Shown here: in pieces, positions 58,246 through 64,000 of the stretch
How the letters are laid out: each line of letters begins with the position of its first letter
Numbering within the stretch: position 1 is the first letter of the stretch
Assembly: GCA_910583555.1 (NCBI GenBank)
Contig: CAJTXO010000002.1
Span: forward strand, 157,006 to 221,005
DNA: 64,000 nucleotides
Direction of reading: 5' to 3'
From: an uncultured Eubacterium sp.
GTDB taxonomy: Bacteria > Bacillota > Clostridia > Lachnospirales > Lachnospiraceae
The notes under the pieces: model-generated
Databases searched by the model: none
Seen by the model: only the letters and a program-made list of their open reading frames with translations
What the model was told of the DNA's origin: nothing
Program-made: the position numbers and the translations under genes

Positions 58246-59607
58246 TCAATCTTCCATTTCTGCCCTTTCAAATAAAACCTTTTTAGGCTGATTCCTCATA
58301 TACATTATCAAACAAATTGCCGTAAGAATTATCTCAACAATAAGTTGTGTAAGGATTACTCCGTTCAGCCTAAAGAAAAAGTTTAGCGTCGCAACTCCAG
58401 GTATAAATAAAACAACATTTCTAAACAATGTGATGATCAATGAATTTAATGCTTTGCCAAGTGCCTGGAAATATGCAGTCACCATATTTATTACACCCAA
58501 TAAAGGAGCATGAAAGCATAACAAACGTAAAAACCACGCTGTTTGTGTAATCAGTTCTTCATTATCCAAGAATATTCCAGCTAATATGCGATTTAAAAAG
58601 AATAAAGCAATCGTGAATATCGCCCCTAATACAACTCCATATATGGTTGCAGTACGCATAGAACAGGCAAGCCGTTTTTCGTTTTTTTGTCCATAGCAAT
58701 ACCCCACCAAAGGAGCAGTTCCCTGTGACAGTCCTACGGACAGCATAATCGGGAACATATCTATTTTATAGGCAATACCATAAGATGCCACTGCATCAGA
58801 TCCATATATGCCAATAAAATTATTCAGGACAATATTTGCCACGCTCATCATAACTGTAATAAGCGCTCCTGGGACTCCAATCTTAATGACATTGACTGCC
58901 ATTTCCTTTTCACAAGAAAAATATCTTAGTGACATTTTCACGCATTCATTCTTTTTTCTTTCCTGAATCATTAGGCAGATAATATAATAAACCGCTGCAC
59001 AGACAAATCCAAATGACGTAGCAATTGCCGCTCCTTTTGTTCCCATCTTAAGTAATACAATTAATATCCAGTCAAATACTATATTCACTCCATTTCCAAT
59101 AGCAAGACCGATTGTAGCTTCCTTGATCAACCCAATGGAACGAAACGAATGAACAAGCCCATTAGAAAGCATAATTGCAGGAGTCCCAATAAATATCCAT
59201 CTTAAATAGTCACATGTATATTCAAAATTCTCTTCATCTGCTCCAACTATCTTAGCAATCTGATTTATGGACAGAAGACCAATTATCATCACGCAGATTC
59301 CTGCAATTGCCATTGCATAAGTACAAAAGTTAAAGCATCTTGCGGAATCCTCTTTCCTGCCTTCACCTATCATCCTCGCAATGATAGAACCGCCGCCCAT
59401 GCCAAAGATACATGCTATTGACATGATAATTAAAAGAACCGGTACACATAGTGTGACAGCGGCAATCATAGCAGGTACTTTTGTTAAAGAAACAAAATAC
59501 GTATCTGCCGTGTTGTAAATAAGTGTTGTCAGTGAACCTAACATTGCAGGTATCCCAAGTTTCATTACTGCTTTTGAAATACTCTTTTCTTCAAATACGT
59601 TATTCAT
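58246..59607 (-). CDS. MATE-family multidrug efflux transporter
   Basis: A 453-residue MATE pump with about twelve membrane segments, clear two-halves symmetry (GIPAMLGSLTTLIYNTADTYF, then GVPGALITVMMSVANIVLNNFI) and family wording such as IFGMGGGSIIARMIGEGRKE. Exports cationic drugs or metabolites using Na+ or H+. It is divergent to a Crp-like regulator, with the 88 bp between them holding both promoters. AT-rich codon use. Confidence 0.9.
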   Translation of the reverse strand: MNNVFEEKSISKAVMKLGIPAMLGSLTTLIYNTADTYFVSLTKVPAMIAAVTLCVPVLLIIMSIACIFGMGGGSIIARMIGEGRKEDSARCFNFCTYAMAIAGICVMIIGLLSINQIAKIVGADEENFEYTCDYLRWIFIGTPAIMLSNGLVHSFRSIGLIKEATIGLAIGNGVNIVFDWILIVLLKMGTKGAAIATSFGFVCAAVYYIICLMIQERKKNECVKMSLRYFSCEKEMAVNVIKIGVPGALITVMMSVANIVLNNFIGIYGSDAVASYGIAYKIDMFPIMLSVGLSQGTAPLVGYCYGQKNEKRLACSMRTATIYGVVLGAIFTIALFFLNRILAGIFLDNEELITQTAWFLRLLCFHAPLLGVINMVTAYFQALGKALNSLIITLFRNVVLFIPGVATLNFFFRLNGVILTQLIVEIILTAICLIMYMRNQPKKVLFERAEMED

Positions 59608-59625
59608 AAAATTTCACCTCGCCAT

Positions 59626-59680
59626 TGTTTTCCATTAAATTCTAATATATAATAAAAGAAAATAACGAGACAAATGTCCT
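59626..59680. promoter_or_regulatory. Divergent promoter region MATE / Crp-like
   Basis: Toward the regulator: TTGTTT, 17 bp, TATAAT (about 59626-59654). Toward the MATE gene, TTGTCT (59678-59673) with an AT-rich -10 region overlaps the same sequence. GACA-AA-TGTC (59669-59678) is a short palindrome over that -35 and a candidate binding site for the regulator. Confidence 0.5.
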
Positions 59681-59695
59681 GTTTGGAGGTTTTAA

Positions 59696-60307
59696 ATGAA
59701 GAAAATATATAACATTTCAAAAATTGCCGAAGCACTAGACTCTTGTATATATGCAGATACGCTCCGTTCGTTACAAGTTCCTTTTTTTCTGATCGAATAT
59801 GAATCTGGTGAAAGTGTGTCAAATTATAACTATTTCCAAGTTGTAATAAGCGGAGACCTTTCCATATCATTTATCCGTGACGATGGCAGTGCTTACAGTC
59901 TTTCAAACGAAGGTAAAGACTACATTATTGGTGAAATGGATTTATTTGTAGCTGGTGATGGTAATGTTCTTGCTGAAGCTATTAGTTCCCTTCTTACAAT
60001 TGCAATTGACACCGTTCAATATAAGGATAAGCTGCTCCACAATATAGCTTTCCTGCAGTTAATGGCTACAACACTGGCAAATAAAATAAGGACGATAGCA
60101 AATGCTGATGCGGCACCATCGTCACTTTCTGAACGCACTCTCAATTATATGAAATTCAAATGCAATGATCATATTTTATCTGGAATAGAAAAAACTGCTT
60201 TTAGACTTCATTGTAGCCCGAGACAGCTTCAGCGTATTTTAAATCAATTTGAAAAAGATAATGTCGTGACTAAAATTGGAAAAGGCAGGTATGTTATGAA
60301 GGATTAA
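59696..60307 (+). CDS. Crp/Fnr-like transcriptional regulator
   Basis: A 203-residue regulator: N-terminal jelly-roll cNMP-binding-like domain (VSNYNYFQVVISGDLSISF, GKDYIIGEMDLF), then a linking helix and a winged helix-turn-helix (FRLHCSPRQLQRILNQFE). The cAMP-binding residues of true Crp are not evident. Divergent from the MATE gene, which it likely controls. RBS TTTGGAGG. Confidence 0.8.
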   Translation: MKKIYNISKIAEALDSCIYADTLRSLQVPFFLIEYESGESVSNYNYFQVVISGDLSISFIRDDGSAYSLSNEGKDYIIGEMDLFVAGDGNVLAEAISSLLTIAIDTVQYKDKLLHNIAFLQLMATTLANKIRTIANADAAPSSLSERTLNYMKFKCNDHILSGIEKTAFRLHCSPRQLQRILNQFEKDNVVTKIGKGRYVMKD

Positions 60308-60311
60308 ATAG

Positions 60312-60446
60312 AAATTTACTAACCCCAATTAGCAGGCTTCGGGTATTTCCATTCAACAGATAGCAATGCGTTTCCTCCTAATGTCGATATTCACTAATAA
60401 TATATGTATTTGCATCAATTTTATCTATTGTAAGCCAGTTATCCAT
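60312..60446 (-). pseudogene. N-terminal relic of an MBL-fold hydrolase
   Basis: On the minus strand ATG 60446 with AAGGAGTG upstream opens MDNWLTIDKIDANTYIISEY, then RH, then TAG (60380-60378) where the family has a codon for Trp, and then EETHCYLLNGNTRSLLIGV in the same frame. That is the start of a metallo-beta-lactamase-fold protein with a nonsense mutation and then a deletion: the DTGL of SLLIDTG is gone and the catalytic HxHxD is lost. The rest (60447-60859) holds no gene I can support. Confidence 0.55.
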
Positions 60447-60728
60447 TACTCCACACTCCTTAAAATCTCAATGAACTTATAGTTTCTCTATCTCTGCCAA
60501 AGAATTTGCATATCCTTATAGACCAATGACTGCATGCTTTCTGCATAAATTGATATATTTTCTTTTTGTTGTGCGGAAGCAATATTACACTTTTTTTTCG
60601 GCTATTCTTTGCAATAATAGGAAGTAATTTTATACAATGTCTTGCCGTTTTCGGCTTAACATCTTCTATTATGCTTCAAATATTCGTTATGATTACATCA
60701 TTAGGACAAAGAATCTCCTTACGGACAC

Positions 60729-60762
60729 CGCCTATCCTTGGCAGGCGGGATAGGCATTTTTA
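60729..60762 (+). terminator. Hairpin with T-run in the gap
   Basis: GCCTATCC (60730-60737) and GGATAGGC (60748-60755) form a perfect 8 bp stem, followed by ATTTTTA. Possibly the end of the Crp-like transcript or of a lost gene. Confidence 0.5.
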
Positions 60763-60770
60763 TCCTGACT

Positions 60771-60800
60771 TGCTGATTTTCTGTTGCCCAAATGTTGCCA
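60771..60800 (-). repeat. Partial copy (R3) of the promoter repeat
   Basis: 30 bp matching 61553-61582 with two differences, ending AATGTTGCCA. The -35 is altered and no -10 is left. Confidence 0.5.
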
Positions 60801-60859
60801 GACTTTTATTTGTTTCAGCTTTTTTTACCATGAAAAACAGAGTTAAAACCAAAAGTATA

Positions 60860-61426
60860 CTATTGTAGCAAGTGCCCATCCATGATGTTAAGTAAACCCT
60901 CAACAATCCCCTTGTAATGTGCAGAGAATCTAATATCCTGCTTTAAACAATTATTCAAATCAATATCAAAGCGGATAAATCTATCTATCACATGGGCAGA
61001 TATCTTCCTCCTGTAATCATCATTAAACTCATATCTTCGAATCACGATATTTCCTTGTGATTCTTCCTCAATTAATGTTTCATACAAATCAACAATCCTG
61101 ATTTCGTTCTGTACTTTCACCTCTTTAGCGCAGACTAACTCCTCATCCCATGATGTTGAACCGCGCTCAAAACCTTCATCGTCAACCACGTATACTGAAC
61201 AGTTTTTTCCTTGGTATATATTTCTAAAAGCATCGGGATAACACTCATATACCGTAGTGAGACCATTTTCATCTGTCGAAATACAAAAATCAAAATCATC
61301 CTGTTTTACACCAAATAAAAGTCCTACAACAAAATTTCCCGTCGCATATACATAAGCTTTTTTATGCGATGACTCATGAGGATGTATTGTTTCCAAACCC
61401 GCAATTGGAGATACATGATAAAGCAT
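60860..61426 (-). CDS. Unrecognised protein, possibly ADP-ribosyltransferase-like fold
   Basis: A 188-residue AT-rich gene product. It begins MLYHVSPIAGLETIHPHESS and AYVYATGNFVVGLLFG, the LYHxS and VYAT-type wording seen in ART-fold toxins and RNA 2'-phosphotransferase-like proteins. The remainder (FDFCISTDENGL, CSVYVVDDEGFERG, VIDRFIRFDIDLN) is not diagnostic. Start ATG 61426 has AGAAAGAGG 8 nt upstream; longer starts exist to 61453. It follows a 132 bp repeat with a promoter 25 bp upstream. Without a partner gene its role as a toxin is speculative. Confidence 0.45.
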   Translation of the reverse strand: MLYHVSPIAGLETIHPHESSHKKAYVYATGNFVVGLLFGVKQDDFDFCISTDENGLTTVYECYPDAFRNIYQGKNCSVYVVDDEGFERGSTSWDEELVCAKEVKVQNEIRIVDLYETLIEEESQGNIVIRRYEFNDDYRRKISAHVIDRFIRFDIDLNNCLKQDIRFSAHYKGIVEGLLNIMDGHLLQ

Positions 61427-61450
61427 AGGCATAACCTCTTTCTCTTTCAT

Positions 61451-61582
61451 CACTCGAACTAGGCGTGTCCTTTGCTGTCATTAACTATATTAGTTTATTT
61501 TTTATGCAAATACACACCTATTTTTACATCAGTTACATCATTTATTATGGCATGCTGATTTTCTGTTGTCAAAATGTTGCCA
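61451..61582 (-). repeat. 132 bp repeat copy R1 with promoter
   Basis: Read on the minus strand it begins TGGCAACATTTTGACAACAG and ends with CTAGTTCGAGTG. It is the same length as R2 (62336-62467) and about 82% identical (24 differences by eye). It contains TTGACA (61572-61567), 17 bp, CATAAT (61549-61544), giving a ~110 nt leader to the gene at 60860-61426. The two blocks most conserved between R1 and R2 are the promoter and the end next to the gene. Confidence 0.8.
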
Positions 61583-61585
61583 TCT

Positions 61586-61849
61586 TTACTTATCTCTGTA
61601 ATGTGACCCACATTGAACAATCTTTATCACATTATCTTCTATTCGATAAACAATACGGTTTGCATCATCTATTCGTCGGCTCCAATAGGATGCCAAATCA
61701 CCGCTTAATCTCTCTGGCTTTCCTATTCCTTTGTATCCATTCCGGTCAATATCCTTCAATAGTTGGAGAATACGTTTCAACGTCTTTTTATCCTGCTTTG
61801 TCCAGTATTCAAAATCTTCCCACGCCGCATCTGACCATGCCTTAATCAT
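61586..61849 (-). CDS. yoeB: YoeB/Txe-type ribosome-dependent mRNA interferase
   Basis: An 87-residue RelE-superfamily toxin of the YoeB type. It begins MIKAWSDAAWEDFEYWTK and carries KPERLSGDLASYWSRRI (catalytic Glu and Arg) and the C-terminal CGSHYRDK with the conserved His-Tyr. It cleaves mRNA on the ribosome. The start ATG 61849 overlaps the antitoxin by 8 bp. Confidence 0.92.
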   Translation of the reverse strand: MIKAWSDAAWEDFEYWTKQDKKTLKRILQLLKDIDRNGYKGIGKPERLSGDLASYWSRRIDDANRIVYRIEDNVIKIVQCGSHYRDK

Positions 61850-62093
61850 CAAAGTTCACCTCATGTATCGTACCACCTGTAGCCTCCATTTGTGCTACAG
61901 ATTCTCTAAGTCTGGTCATATTCTCCTGCGAATAAAACGGATCAACAGATACTTCAAACGGTATCCTTCTTTCTCGTCCAAGTTTTTTGAGATAAATATT
62001 TATAGCCGTAGATAAAGACATACCGATATCGGCACATGCCTGCTCTGCCTTTTTCTTTACATCATCCTCTATACGTAAACTAATTTGAGCCAT
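61842..62093 (-). CDS. RelB/DinJ-type antitoxin
   Basis: An 83-residue ribbon-helix-helix antitoxin. N-terminal ISLRIEDDVKKKAEQACADI is the DNA-binding arm, the C-terminal half (ENMTRLRESVAQMEATGG) wraps the toxin. First gene of the pair with YoeB; normally YoeB pairs with YefM, so this RelB/DinJ-YoeB pairing is a known but less common mix. RBS GAGGTGAT. Probably autoregulates. Confidence 0.88.
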   Translation of the reverse strand: MAQISLRIEDDVKKKAEQACADIGMSLSTAINIYLKKLGRERRIPFEVSVDPFYSQENMTRLRESVAQMEATGGTIHEVNFDD

Positions 62094-62335
62094 TATATAT
62101 CACCTCTTCCTTTTTTGATATTATTAGCATATCACATGTCACAACATTTGTAAAGCAATTTGCTATACATTTGCTTATTCTTTTATTATCTTTTCTACTA
62201 TTATCCATAAAAATGCATAGTTACACTGGCATCAATTCATTGCGCTAAATTCTCTAAAAATAGCAGATTATAAATATAACAGGCAATCTTATAGACTACC
62301 TGCCATATAAAATAATCTGTGTAAAATTTTTTTAT

Positions 62336-62467
62336 CACCCGAACTCGGCGTGTTCCTCGTTACTATTAACTGTATTTGTTTAAGTTTTATGCCTATATAC
62401 GCCCATTTTTACTTCAATTGTATCATGTATTATGGCATGCTGATTATCTGTTGTCAAAATGTTGCCA
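62336..62467 (-). repeat. 132 bp repeat copy R2 with promoter
   Basis: Same length as R1 (885 bp apart), ~82% identical. Its promoter is TTGACA (62457-62452), 17 bp, CATAAT (62434-62429) on the minus strand, 330 nt upstream of the antitoxin start. The block next to the gene side reads ACACGCCGAGTTCGGGTG, matching R1's ACACGCCTAGTTCGAGTG. Confidence 0.8.
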
Positions 62468-62658
62468 CGCATTTATTATAGCAAATCCCTGCAAATGAGC
62501 AATCCATTTTTTGAAATTTTGCACACCCAAAGCGCAATTTTTCCTTAACCACCTTATTACATGGTGCTAGCACCATGTATATAGAATGTTAACAAAGAAA
62601 ATATCCTTCATTACTTCCTACCACTCTAATCGACAACCTTAAATTTACTATCCACTTA

Positions 62659-62721
62659 TCACTTTGCTACAGTTGTTTTTCCGCTTCCAGAGTTCCCTCT
62701 AAGCACTATTAACTTTTTCAT
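62659..62721 (-). pseudogene. N-terminal fragment of a P-loop kinase
   Basis: ATG 62721 opens MKKLIVLRGNSGSGKTTVAK and then stops (TGA). This is a Walker A with start codon but no remaining protein. It lies just downstream of the NUDIX gene on the same strand and is the leftover of a kinase-like gene. Confidence 0.55.
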
Positions 62722-62769
62722 ATTTATCCCCTTAGCGTTCTTTAATTGCTTCGTCAAATGATAAGTTGT

Positions 62770-63261
62770 TTATTTCAATTCATCAATATACTTTTGCATT
62801 CTCTCTGTTACCAATTCATTCTTACTCATAGCAATCAAATCTTCTCGATTAACCCATTTATAATCAATCGTTTCACCGTCCTGCATTTGTATGTTTGTCT
62901 TTTCCCAATTTGTTTCACATAAAAACTCTACATACACAGAATGTGTTTTATCATTAAATTCTGTACCCACTTTTGTTAATGCCGATGTTTCGATTCCAGT
63001 TTCCTCTTTAAGTTCTCTGATAGCACATTGCAACGGAGTTTCTCCAATCAAGGCACTCCCTCCTGCTGTCGCTTCCCACATTCCACCATAGTGTTTTCTA
63101 TAATCTCGTTTCATCAACAGATAACTCCCGTCAGTATGTTTCACTAAAATTTCACATACCATATGATATACCCCATCGGGAATATCTTTTTCTTCACCTC
63201 TGATAAGTGTTTTCCCATCTATTTTCTTAAAATTAGAATCATAAGCATCCCATTTTTCCAT
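62770..63261 (-). CDS. NUDIX hydrolase
   Basis: A 163-residue NUDIX protein of the IDI/phosphohydrolase-like group: residues ~33-55 YHMVCEILVKHTDGSYLLMK, Nudix box GGSALIGETPLQCAIRELKE then ETGIE with intact metal ligands. ATG 63261 preceded by GGAGAAG. AT-rich. Not obviously related in sequence to the NUDIX at 41493. Substrate unknown. Confidence 0.85.
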   Translation of the reverse strand: MEKWDAYDSNFKKIDGKTLIRGEEKDIPDGVYHMVCEILVKHTDGSYLLMKRDYRKHYGGMWEATAGGSALIGETPLQCAIRELKEETGIETSALTKVGTEFNDKTHSVYVEFLCETNWEKTNIQMQDGETIDYKWVNREDLIAMSKNELVTERMQKYIDELK

Positions 63262-63358
63262 ATTCACTTCTTCTCCACAAATTGAATTTGTCTATGCCTT
63301 TCCTCTGTCAGCCACAAATTGACCTTTTAATTATACCACCCTTACCCTCTATTTTCCA

Positions 63359-63669
63359 CTATAAAATACAGGGCATAGCAACCGCCACGCCGAACATAAC
63401 GGACAGCCGCCGCTGAAGCCTTGCATAGTCATCTTCCAGTGCAAGGTACAAAACCGTCCCTTTTCGGACGGGATAATTCCACAGCGGGAGCCCCATAGCC
63501 ACATGGTAGGCAAGCTGGCCCATGAAGAACGATTTCCCCTTTTTGTGGCTTGCAGATTGTTTTTTGCTGTTTCATTTGCTTTAATTTCAGTGTGATTTTT
63601 ATTGTTAGGCTGTTCCCCATCTGCGCCAACAGATGATACGGGAGCAGTCGTTTTCATTTTATTTGTCAT
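63359..63669 (-). pseudogene. RepA-like AAA ATPase relic of an integrative element
   Basis: The minus strand from ATG 63669 (MTNKMKTTAPVSSVGADGEQ) reads about 43 codons, then the frame must change near 63545 to give KKGKSFFMGQLAYHVAMGLP, WNYPVRKGTVLYLALEDDYA, RLQRRLSVMFGV and a stop (63361-63359). These are the Walker A and B region of an AAA_25/RepA-type ATPase as found in Tn1549-like elements. The part between N-terminus and Walker A seems deleted. Its start overlaps the upstream small gene by 4 bp (ATGA). Confidence 0.7.
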
Positions 63670-63794
63670 TCATCTTCCCCTTTCAATCCGTCCAAAGTAA
63701 TTGCGATTACCTGTAACGTATAGAGTAGTTCGTTATTGTCCGGGCTTATACTTTCCATGCATTTCAATTCCTCATGGATTGCTTTCAGTGCCAT
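63666..63794 (-). CDS. Small conserved-looking protein of an integrative element
   Basis: Codes for 42 residues (starts MALKAIHEELKCMES, ends DGLKGEDE), helical and acidic. No domain is recognisable. It is coupled by ATGA to the RepA relic, a typical order in integrative elements of Firmicutes. Confidence 0.5.
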   Translation of the reverse strand: MALKAIHEELKCMESISPDNNELLYTLQVIAITLDGLKGEDE

Positions 63795-63833
63795 AGCAAC
63801 GCAACTACACTTCACAATGACAGAGGTTTTATT

Positions 63834-64000
63834 ATGGCAATCGGCAAACGTATCCGCTTTTTCCGCAACCGAAAAGGCATGACACAGAAACAGCTAGGCG
63901 AAATCCTCGGTTTTCTCGGAAAGACCTCTGATGTCCGCATGGCACAGTATGAAACCGAAGCGAGGACACCAAAGCACGACCTTGTAAAAGAAATGGCGAA
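63834..64000 (+). CDS. XRE-family regulator, 5' part only
   Basis: The first 55 codons of a helix-turn-helix protein run off the window: MAIGKRIRFFRNRKGMTQKQ, then LGEILGF and AQYETEARTPKHDLVKEMA. This is the standard XRE/Cro-C1 HTH. Start ATG 63834 with AGAGG upstream. Divergent from the RepA relic operon, it probably controls the mobile element to the right. Confidence 0.85.
   Translation, partial: MAIGKRIRFFRNRKGMTQKQLGEILGFLGKTSDVRMAQYETEARTPKHDLVKEMA

Larger units (their letters stand above)
60447..60859. other. Gene-poor stretch between relic and next gene
   Basis: 413 bp without a supportable gene. It contains a plus-strand hairpin with T-run (60730-60755 plus ATTTTTA) and one partial copy (60771-60800) of the repeat described at 61451 and 62336. 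A 100-codon frame from 60566 has no RBS and no recognisable family. Confidence 0.6.
62094..62769. other. Gap before NUDIX: repeat R2 and relics
   Basis: 676 bp of AT-rich sequence. It holds the R2 repeat (62336-62467), whose promoter points to the RelB/YoeB pair, and the P-loop relic at 62659-62721. The rest has no gene I can support. Confidence 0.6.

Noticed and set aside
60566..60868. 100-codon frame in the gap of the island
   Set aside because: No RBS, passes through a terminator-like hairpin and the R3 repeat, and its composition is not protein-like.
61451..61475. GTTCGAGT-like block in the R repeats read as a tRNA T-arm
   Set aside because: No acceptor or anticodon stem can be built around it on either strand; it is part of a longer promoter repeat.
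61451..62467. R repeats as integron attC sites
   Set aside because: The GTTRRRY/RYYYAAC core pair is not seen and no integron integrase is in the window. Their conserved feature is a promoter.
1..64000. CRISPR array, tRNA or rRNA genes
   Set aside because: No regularly spaced identical repeats and no tRNA- or rRNA-like conserved sequence were seen anywhere in the window.

Overview
The window looks like chromosome of a Gram-positive anaerobe of the Clostridia, most likely a Lachnospiraceae-type gut fermenter. The signs are a trimeric [FeFe] hydrogenase, an MsmX-type sugar ABC ATPase, ftsEX with an EnvC-like M23 protein, YitT and CdaR-type proteins, Firmicute-type ribosome binding sites, and many secreted Fn3/Ig-like proteins with no outer-membrane genes. 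The species cannot be named from sequence alone.

Left part (1-20 kb). The tail of one ABC exporter is followed by a pair of ATG A-overlapping ABC half-transporters. Next is a three-gene NAD-linked electron-bifurcating hydrogenase operon (hydC-hydB-hydA) with a clear promoter whose -35 overlaps a Rex-like operator. A small accessory patch (8.5-14.5 kb) holds an AbrB/PIN toxin-antitoxin pair, a chimeric DUF262 remnant, an MFS transporter, three GNAT acetyltransferases and a P-loop kinase-like protein. Then come a secreted Fn3 protein, a lipoprotein, an SDR oxidoreductase, and an envelope cluster with a degenerate LCP/LytR_C protein, two tandem mini-ORFs, a WecG/TagA-like protein and YitT.

Middle (20-40 kb). 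A stand-alone MsmX-like ATPase, a CdaR-type regulator, and a division/wall-remodelling operon (ftsE, ftsX, an EnvC-like M23 activator, a CtpA-type S41 protease) end against convergent argH. Two tandem AAA-ATPase/PD-(D/E)XK genes share a 776 bp stretch I read as identical. After these lie a second Fn3 protein, a secreted Ig-like/GDPD fusion, and an MMPL exporter, YhgE-like protein and TetR operon with two matching palindromic operators at its promoter.

Right-middle (40-57 kb). AraC/GyrI-like, GNAT (frameshifted) and NUDIX genes precede a broken AlbA_2/Schlafen-like gene ending in a 148 bp nested inverted repeat. Housekeeping genes follow: HD nucleotidase, RsuA-type pseudouridine synthase, RNase H, RelQ-type (p)ppGpp synthase, ppk-ppx, queA and a lipid kinase. 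Between relQ and ppk sits a two-gene ABC-type ATPase plus PD-(D/E)XK-like protein module, the best candidate here for a little-described anti-invader system.

Right end (57-64 kb) is visibly AT-rich and looks like an island: an APH-fold kinase, a MATE pump with divergent Crp-like regulator, a RelB/YoeB pair, NUDIX, several gene relics (MBL-fold, P-loop kinase, RepA-like ATPase of integrative elements) and a 132 bp repeat that carries a consensus promoter upstream of two separate minus-strand modules. The window ends in an XRE regulator that probably belongs to an integrative element. I saw no tRNA, rRNA or CRISPR array.
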